From Streptomyces longhuiensis (GTDB lineage Bacteria; Actinomycetota; Actinomycetes; Streptomycetales; Streptomycetaceae): a DNA stretch of 64,000 nucleotides. The notes beneath the pieces were generated by a model. The model had not been told where the DNA came from and ran no database searches. It worked only from the letters and a program-made list of their open reading frames with translations. Below, one piece after another: positions 58,416 through 64,000 of this stretch (its first letter is position 1; the number at the start of each line of letters is the position of its first letter). The DNA lies in assembly GCF_020616555.1 (NCBI RefSeq), contig NZ_CP085173.1, forward strand, positions 4,537,501 through 4,601,500, in the 5' to 3' direction. Made by a program: the position numbers and the translations under genes.

Positions 58416-61400
58416 TCAGTCGAACCAGCGGTCCCGGGCCAACTCCGCTGTGCGGGAAGGGTCCTCCAGCAGGGCCGCGACCTCGAAGCGGCGCGGCCAC
58501 TGGCCCGCCGCCCACGCCAGGCCCGCCGCCACGCCCTCCAGGGTCGAGGCGTGGACCGTGCCGTCGGACGTGCGCCGCCAGTCGACCTCCACCCCGGCGA
58601 CGAACAGCTCCTCGTGCTCGACGTACGTCTGCGGGGTCGCCGGTCCGAGCAGGGTCCGTACGGACTCCGGCACCGGATGTTCGGCGCCCTCCTGTGTGAC
58701 CTCGGCGTCCGCGGTCGCGCTCAGCCGTCGCACCTGGAACAGGTCCGCCAGGTCCGCGGCCCGCCCCGGACTCACCGGCAGCAGGGCCAGCCCTCCGGCC
58801 AGGGGCAGCAGATCGGGCGCGTCCGCGACGACGGCGTCGGCCGCGTCCACGACCCTGACCTCTCCGTCCACCACGGCCCGCAGCTCGTCGGGCAGGGTCA
58901 CCTGCTCCGGGTCCAGGTCGGCCAGCGCCCCGTACAGGCCGTGGAGTTGGGCCGCGCCGACCTCGCGCTCCGGGTCGGCGAGCCGGTCGAGGAGCTCGGC
59001 CGCGCCGCCGGGCTCGTCGAGGAGCGCGGCGACGGAGGTGCGTACGCCGAGCGCGCGCAGCACCTGCTCGTCCTCGAACCCGGTCGCGTCCGCCGGGTCG
59101 TAGAGCCCGGCGAGCAGCGGGTCGCCGCCCGCCGCGCGCAGGCCGGCCGGCCGGCGGCCGTCGAGGACGGGGTGGTCGCGCAGCCACCAGGCCGTGTACG
59201 GGCGGACGATCTCGTGCGTGCCGTCGGGCAGCAGGACCCGTACGGGCTGGGTGAGGGCGTCGCGCAGCGGCGGGCGGGAGAGCAGGGCGAGGGCCTGGGG
59301 CCAGCGGTCGTCGTCGACGAGGTCCAGGTCGCGCACGGCGACGAGTTCGGTGGCGACGGGCGGCACGGGGGTGTCGGGCAGCCGGTCGAGTACGTCCTCG
59401 CACCACACGTCGACGGCGTCGAGCAGGCCCGCGTCGTCCGGCTCCGCGAAGTCGCTGTCGCGCGGGTCGAGTTCGTCCGGGTCGAGGACCACGTCGGCGG
59501 CGCGGACCAGGGCGAACCCGGCGAGGACGCCGCACGCGGCGAGGGGCTGTTCGCCCCACCGCTCGGCGAGGTCGCCGTCCACCATGGCGAGTTCGCCCTC
59601 GCGGACGACCTGCGCGAACGGGCTTCCGGGCAGCAGGAGTTCACCGGCGGGCGCCAGCTCACCCTCGTCGTCGGGCAGCGCGAGCGCGCCCAGCCACGGC
59701 TCGTCCCCGGGCTCCAGGTTCGCGTCCCGTACGAGGGTGAGGACCAGCTCGGCGAGCTCGTCCACGCCGACCGGGCCGTCGTCGTCGAGGGACCAGGCGT
59801 CGTCGTCCAGCGAACCGGCGACGGCCGCCCGCACCTGAGGCGTCGTCAGGACGGCTCGGGGCGTCGCGGGCAGCGCGCCCAGCTTCTCGAGCAGGGGGTG
59901 CGCGGCGTCCACGTGGGCGACCTTGAGGCCGAGCCGGGCGAGCGTCTCACCCGGTGTCGCGTCCGGCATGGGCAGCAGCACCTGCCGCGGCCCGATCGTC
60001 GTACGCCCTCCCGCCAGCGGCACCGGGAGCCCGGTGAGCCGGTCCGGGTCGACGCCCGCGAGGCTGTCGTACAGGCGCCGCCACCAGCCCGGCTCCTTCT
60101 CCAGACCGGCGAGCCGGTCGACCGCCTCCGTCAGCGGGACCCGGGCGACCTCCAGGGTCCGCAGCTCGACGCGGCGTTCGAGTCCGGCGGGCAGCAGGCT
60201 CGGCAGGACCTCGGCGAGGACCTGCACGGTCTCGGCGCCGGCGCCCTCGACGACCTCGGCCTCGCGCGGCCGCAGCGTCTCGGGCAGTCCGTCGGCGTCG
60301 TCCTTCGTGCGCGGCAGCGCGGGCGGCAGGAACGCGGTGCGCGGCAGCCGGGCCAGGATCGCCCCGCGCAGGCTGCCGTCCAGCTCGCCCCGGCCGAGCG
60401 GGCCCGGCACCAGGCCGAGGACGGCGGTGCTCACCGGGCGCCATCCGGCGAGGAGTTCGGCGTAGGCGTCGGCGGCGCGCTCCACCAGGAAGTCGGTGAG
60501 CGGTCCCGGGGCGGCGTGCCGCCGGGTCGTGTCGAGGGGGAACGAGGCGATGAGCAGCGCGGGCACGCCGAGCGGCTCGTCGCTGGGGGTCGGCGCGTGG
60601 AGCACGGGCGCGCTGCGGGGCGGCTCGGGGGCGCCGTCCGCGTCCACCGGCACGGCCCAGGTCACGGACCAGTGCGGGCGGAGGCGCTCTTCGAGGGGCC
60701 GGTCGGCGAGGAGCGCGGCTTCGAGCGGGCCGTTGCGGACGAGGACACGCCAGCGGGTCGTGACGCTCTCGCGCCCGCCGGACGCGGCGTCCTCGCGCAC
60801 GTCGTCCACCGCCACGTACGGCCCGTCGGTCCTGCGGCGCAGGATGCGCGTCCCCGACTCGGTCTCCACGACGACCTCGTCGAGACCGGGCAGGGCGAGG
60901 AGGAGGGAGTCGTCGATGGCGTCGATGAGCCGCGCCGCGAGCGCCTGTGCCGCGGCGTCGCGCAGCGGCAGGATCACGACGGTCTCGTACGGGTCCGGGG
61001 CCGAGCCCTCCGCGGCGAACGGGAGCCTGAGCAACGGCACATGGCCGTCCCGGCGGCGCAGTTCGTCGCCGAGGCCGGGGCTGTGCCGCGCCGTGTCGGC
61101 GGCGAGGCCGCGCGCCTCGGCGAGCGACCAGCGCACCCCGCCCGTGCGGCCGACGACCGCGGGCTCGTCGGTCACGGCGAGGACGGCGGCGAACCCGACG
61201 CCGAACCGGCCCACCGCGCCGGCGCCCTGCTCGCGCTTGGCGGAGGCACGCAGCGTGGACAGCGACTCGACACCGGCGGCGTCCAGCGGCGCGCCGGTGT
61301 TCGCGGCGACGAGCACTCCGTCGCGCAGGGTCAGGGAGAAGCGACCACCTGAGGTGCCACCTGCGCGGGCGGCCGCGTCGGCGGCGTTCTGGGCGAGCTC

Positions 61401-61574
61401 GACGACGAGGCGGTCGCGGTAGCCGCCGAGGGCGAGGTCCTCCTCGGCGTTGGCGTCCTCACGGAAGCGGGCCGGGCTGCCCGCCCAGGCATCGAGAACC
61501 CCACGCCGCAGGCGGGCCGTCCCGAACGGGTCCATCCCCTCGGCTGCCGGGCGCACGATCTTGCTCACGCTCAC
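58416..61574 (-). CDS. Large HSP90/sacsin-like GHKL ATPase protein
   Basis: 1052 residues. N-terminal GHKL ATPase (sacsin N-terminal type): LALGGYRDRLVVELAQNAADAAARAG (N-box Asn, ~54-70), VLVAANTGAPLDAAGVESLSTLRASAKR, GRFGVGFAAVLAVTDEP (G2 box). The remaining ~800 residues are acidic and alpha/beta with no known catalytic motif. GTG at 61574. Streptomyces core protein of unknown function, possibly chaperone-like; related ATPases also occur in defence proteins. Gene is monocistronic. Confidence 0.85.
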   Translation of the reverse strand: MSVSKIVRPAAEGMDPFGTARLRRGVLDAWAGSPARFREDANAEEDLALGGYRDRLVVELAQNAADAAARAGGTSGGRFSLTLRDGVLVAANTGAPLDAAGVESLSTLRASAKREQGAGAVGRFGVGFAAVLAVTDEPAVVGRTGGVRWSLAEARGLAADTARHSPGLGDELRRRDGHVPLLRLPFAAEGSAPDPYETVVILPLRDAAAQALAARLIDAIDDSLLLALPGLDEVVVETESGTRILRRRTDGPYVAVDDVREDAASGGRESVTTRWRVLVRNGPLEAALLADRPLEERLRPHWSVTWAVPVDADGAPEPPRSAPVLHAPTPSDEPLGVPALLIASFPLDTTRRHAAPGPLTDFLVERAADAYAELLAGWRPVSTAVLGLVPGPLGRGELDGSLRGAILARLPRTAFLPPALPRTKDDADGLPETLRPREAEVVEGAGAETVQVLAEVLPSLLPAGLERRVELRTLEVARVPLTEAVDRLAGLEKEPGWWRRLYDSLAGVDPDRLTGLPVPLAGGRTTIGPRQVLLPMPDATPGETLARLGLKVAHVDAAHPLLEKLGALPATPRAVLTTPQVRAAVAGSLDDDAWSLDDDGPVGVDELAELVLTLVRDANLEPGDEPWLGALALPDDEGELAPAGELLLPGSPFAQVVREGELAMVDGDLAERWGEQPLAACGVLAGFALVRAADVVLDPDELDPRDSDFAEPDDAGLLDAVDVWCEDVLDRLPDTPVPPVATELVAVRDLDLVDDDRWPQALALLSRPPLRDALTQPVRVLLPDGTHEIVRPYTAWWLRDHPVLDGRRPAGLRAAGGDPLLAGLYDPADATGFEDEQVLRALGVRTSVAALLDEPGGAAELLDRLADPEREVGAAQLHGLYGALADLDPEQVTLPDELRAVVDGEVRVVDAADAVVADAPDLLPLAGGLALLPVSPGRAADLADLFQVRRLSATADAEVTQEGAEHPVPESVRTLLGPATPQTYVEHEELFVAGVEVDWRRTSDGTVHASTLEGVAAGLAWAAGQWPRRFEVAALLEDPSRTAELARDRWFD

Positions 61575-61657
61575 GGTGTGGTCTCCCTCTGCCGTTCACC
61601 CAGGCCAACCCTGGCGACGCAGACGCTACCGCGCGGGCGGAAAGAGAACTGCGAGGG

Positions 61658-62581
61658 CTACGAGTGCCCCAGGTCCTCCGTACCGTCCGGGGCGCTCGGG
61701 ACCGAGCCCGAGTCCGCCGCGGGGCGGAGCGGGAACGGGTCCACGCGTGTCTCGTCGATCACCGGCGGGGCCGGGCGCGGGGGCTTCGGCATGACGGCCG
61801 CCTCGGAGTGGCCGCCGCAGCCGTACGAGAGGGAGACGACCCGGCCGTCCGCCGGGGAGAACTCGTTGCCGCAGACACCGAAGGCCTGGCCGAGCGAGCC
61901 GCCGATCGGGGCGAGGAATCCGCAGGACACGCAGGTGGCGGGCGCCGCCTGAGCCATCTGTGTCTTCGCCCCGTACGCCTCGTCCCAGCGGTCGGCCGCG
62001 ATGTGGAGGCCGTATCGGGACAGGACCCGGGCGCGTCGCATGCCGAGCTCCTCGGCGACCGACGCGATGGAGCCGCGCTCGGGCGCGACGGGCAGTTCCG
62101 CGGGCGGTCCCACCGTCAGCTCGGCGTCCTCCGCCTCGACGAGTTCGGCCATCTCATGGGACACCACGGAGTTCGGCGGCGGGGCGTCCTCACCCGAATA
62201 GCCGGGCTCGAGCCGAAGATCCTCGGCGTCGGTCGGGAGCAGGTCCCCGGGGCCCATGTCGCCGGGCCGCAGACGCTCGCTCCACGGCACCCACTCGGGG
62301 GCGAGGAGCGCGTCGGGTCCGGGCAGCAGAACCGTCTCGTCGAGGGTGACGACCTTGGCGCGCGAGGCCCGCGCGACCGTCACGGCCCACCGCCAGCCGC
62401 GGTAGCCGAACTCCTTGCACTCGAAGAGGTGCGTGACGACCCGGTCGCCCTCGACGACCACGTCGACGTGCTCGCCCACGACTCCTGGCGCGGCGGCTTC
62501 CTCGGCCGCGGTCCGCGCGAGGCCTACCGCCTCGGCGCACAGACGGTCAGGGGTGCGGCTTCGCGTTGTCGCTGCGCTCAC
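61658..62581 (-). CDS. DUF3027 family protein
   Basis: 307 residues. Conserved actinobacterial DUF3027: ARTAAEEAAAPGVVGEHVDVVVEGDRVVTHLFECKEFGYRGWRWAVTVARASRAKVVTLDETVLLPGPDALLAPEWVPWSERLRPGDMGPGDLLPT, then a C-terminal zinc-like part CVSCGFLAPIGGSLGQAFGVCGNEFSPADGRVVSLSYGCGGHSEA. GTG at 62581 was chosen for GGAGAGAAG upstream. Function unknown; the cysteine cluster suggests metal binding. Confidence 0.9.
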   Translation of the reverse strand: MSAATTRSRTPDRLCAEAVGLARTAAEEAAAPGVVGEHVDVVVEGDRVVTHLFECKEFGYRGWRWAVTVARASRAKVVTLDETVLLPGPDALLAPEWVPWSERLRPGDMGPGDLLPTDAEDLRLEPGYSGEDAPPPNSVVSHEMAELVEAEDAELTVGPPAELPVAPERGSIASVAEELGMRRARVLSRYGLHIAADRWDEAYGAKTQMAQAAPATCVSCGFLAPIGGSLGQAFGVCGNEFSPADGRVVSLSYGCGGHSEAAVMPKPPRPAPPVIDETRVDPFPLRPAADSGSVPSAPDGTEDLGHS

Positions 62582-62916
62582 AGGTATCGCTTCTCTCCTA
62601 CGCCGTCTCACGAGTGCGCCACCCTTGCGCGGGGGTACGGACGGAGCGGACCAGGGGGCCGCGTCGACGTCCGCGCCCGAACGTCCTCGGGCGCACCTAC
62701 GTCACCCATTCTGCGGGATGACCGAGAGGCGCGCGGCCGAGCACAGCTGCCGCAGGCGCGTTACGCACGCTACCTTCTCCCGGCCCGTGCGCCCACACCG
62801 ACGTACAAGTAGCTGTGTCCTGCACCACGTGGCGGGGCGGTTCCGGGGGGCCGCGGCGGCGACCCGCTCCGCCGATATCGGCACTAGTCACCACCTTCCG
62901 GGGGCACTATGGCTGA
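62582..62916. other. Divergent region with 8-bp hairpin
   Basis: 335 bp between DUF3027 (leftward) and the MFS gene (rightward). It has an inverted repeat GCGCCCGA (62673-62680) / TCGGGCGC (62687-62694) with a 6-nt loop. Short frames at about 62700-62890 have no ribosome site or family. An overlapping mini-frame ATGGCTGAGTGA at 62909-62920 contains the MFS GTG. Confidence 0.45.
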
Positions 62917-64000
62917 GTGACTTCCGCGAGGTCGTCGTCGCGCGCAGCAGGCGGATCGGGCCCGGTACGCAGGGCGGTCCGCGGGTTTGGGCGCGCCCTG
63001 CACCTGCCGTTCACCGGCACGGCGCGCGGGATCCGCAAAGCGACCCACGCGCACGGCGCGGGCGAGTCGGGTCTGGGAAAACTGATCGAACTGCACGCGG
63101 TGAACGGCGCCGGCGACGTCATGATCACCATCGCGCTCGCGTCCACGGTGTTCTTCTCCGTGCCGACGGACGAGGCGCGCGGGCGCGTCGCCCTGTACCT
63201 CGGCATCACGATGGCGCCCTTCACCCTCCTCGCGCCCGTCGTCGGGCCGCTCCTGGACCGGCTGCCGCACGGGCGGCGCGCCGCGATGGCCGCTTCGATG
63301 CTGGCGCGGGCGCTGCTCGCGATCGTGCTGTCCGGGGCGGTGATCAGCGGCGGCGTGCAGCTGTACCCGGCGGCGCTGGGCGTCCTGGTGGCGTCCAAGG
63401 CGTACGGCGTGGTCCGCAGCGCCGTCGTGCCGCGCCTGCTGCCACCCCGCTTCTCCCTGGTCAAGGCCAATTCCCGAGTGACGCTGGGCGGGCTCCTGGC
63501 CACCGGTGTGGCCGCGCCGGTCGGCGCCGGGCTCCAGATGCTCGGGCCGCGCTGGCCCCTCTACGGCGCCTTCGTGATCTTCATTTCGGGGATGGTCCTG
63601 TCCTTTCAGCTGCCGCACAAGGTGGACTCCGCGAAGGGCGAGGGGAGGGCCCTCCTCGCGGCCGACGAGCGGCATCTGCACGGCCCGCACAAGGAGACGA
63701 CCAAGCAGAAGCGCCCCGGTCTGCGCACGGTCGGCCCGGCCGTGACGCACGCGCTGTTCGTCAACGCCTCGCAGCGCTGCCTCTCCGGCTTCCTGATCTT
63801 CTTCCTGGCGTTCCTGCTGCGCGAGCACCCCATGCCGGGGCAGAGCGCCGCCGTGTCGCTCAGCATCGTCGGCATCTCGGCGGGCGCGGGCAACGCGCTG
63901 GGCACGGCCGTCGGGGCGTGGCTCAAATCACGGGCGCCGGAGATCATCATCGTGACGGTGGTGGCGGCGGTCCTGGGCGTGGCGATCACGGCCACGCTGT
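62917..64000 (+). CDS. MFS transporter (3' end outside window)
   Basis: 361 residues in the window, open to the right edge. Basic N-terminal tail (~35 residues), GTARGIRKATHAHGAGESGLGKLIELHAVNGAGDVMI, helices such as TIALASTVFFSVPTDEARG, the MFS loop motif GPLLDRLPHGRRAAMA, and LPPRFSLVKANSRVTLGGLLATG. It is the type found as a Streptomyces housekeeping MFS protein of unknown substrate. GTG at 62917 lies within a 4-codon leader frame (ATGGCTGAGTGA), possibly giving translational coupling. Confidence 0.9.
   Translation, partial: MTSARSSSRAAGGSGPVRRAVRGFGRALHLPFTGTARGIRKATHAHGAGESGLGKLIELHAVNGAGDVMITIALASTVFFSVPTDEARGRVALYLGITMAPFTLLAPVVGPLLDRLPHGRRAAMAASMLARALLAIVLSGAVISGGVQLYPAALGVLVASKAYGVVRSAVVPRLLPPRFSLVKANSRVTLGGLLATGVAAPVGAGLQMLGPRWPLYGAFVIFISGMVLSFQLPHKVDSAKGEGRALLAADERHLHGPHKETTKQKRPGLRTVGPAVTHALFVNASQRCLSGFLIFFLAFLLREHPMPGQSAAVSLSIVGISAGAGNALGTAVGAWLKSRAPEIIIVTVVAAVLGVAITATL

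Overview
The window is high-GC DNA (GC-rich third positions, GTG/TTG starts, GGAGG-type ribosome sites, overlapping GTGA stop/start junctions) from an actinomycete, almost certainly a Streptomyces chromosome. Gene content and order (dmdR1-type iron regulator, pdxH, a citrate synthase paralogue, an acyl-CoA carboxylase operon, serC) resemble, from memory, the SCO4360-SCO4440 part of the S. coelicolor core. No tRNA, rRNA, CRISPR array, prophage or insertion sequence was seen. One gene runs off each end: an acyl-CoA dehydrogenase at the left and an MFS transporter at the right.

Layout. 1-9 kb: a catabolic cluster for an unidentified CoA-activated acid (three acyl-CoA dehydrogenases, SDR, cyclase-family hydrolase, amidohydrolase, AMP-forming ligase). 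Its two divergent promoter regions share the same TetR-like operator. 9-12 kb: EF-hand protein, STAS anti-anti-sigma factor, ECF sigma factor and an unusual anti-sigma factor fused to a mycothiol-dependent-isomerase-like domain. 12-24 kb: ABC exporter, prim-pol-like protein, TPR regulator, a membrane protein with DATQY(I/L) repeats, a branched-chain-type substrate-binding lipoprotein, purU, a PAS/GAF sensor and a SIS protein. 24-29 kb: dmdR1-like regulator, an alpha/beta hydrolase with a TTA codon, pdxH and citrate synthase.

29-38.5 kb: an atu-like (acyclic terpene / branched acyl-CoA) regulon. One operon encodes a TIGR03084-type protein, an AtuA-family protein, acyl-CoA carboxylase beta and alpha, and an acyl-CoA dehydrogenase. 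A second unit encodes enoyl-CoA hydratase and TetR. Both units have nearly identical promoter/operator sequences (CAAGC-NN-GCTTG). The second unit begins with the last codons of an acyl-CoA ligase whose body is gone.

38.6-64 kb: EamA exporter with divergent LysR, a three-copy 45-bp tandem repeat, a fused FAD/Fe-S oxidase divergent from a P450, serC with a 22-bp terminator stem, SGNH hydrolase, aldo/keto reductase, a 29-residue membrane peptide, thpR, GNAT, a MarR-MFS pair, an RHH protein, an NCS2 purine permease, a CtpE-like P-type ATPase, a secreted protein, a large sacsin-like ATPase, a DUF3027 protein and the truncated MFS gene.

No wholly new multi-gene system is obvious. The most interesting signals are the two reconstructed operator regulons, the ligase fossil, two low-GC in-frame patches that share a motif, and several short tandem arrays in leaders or between genes.
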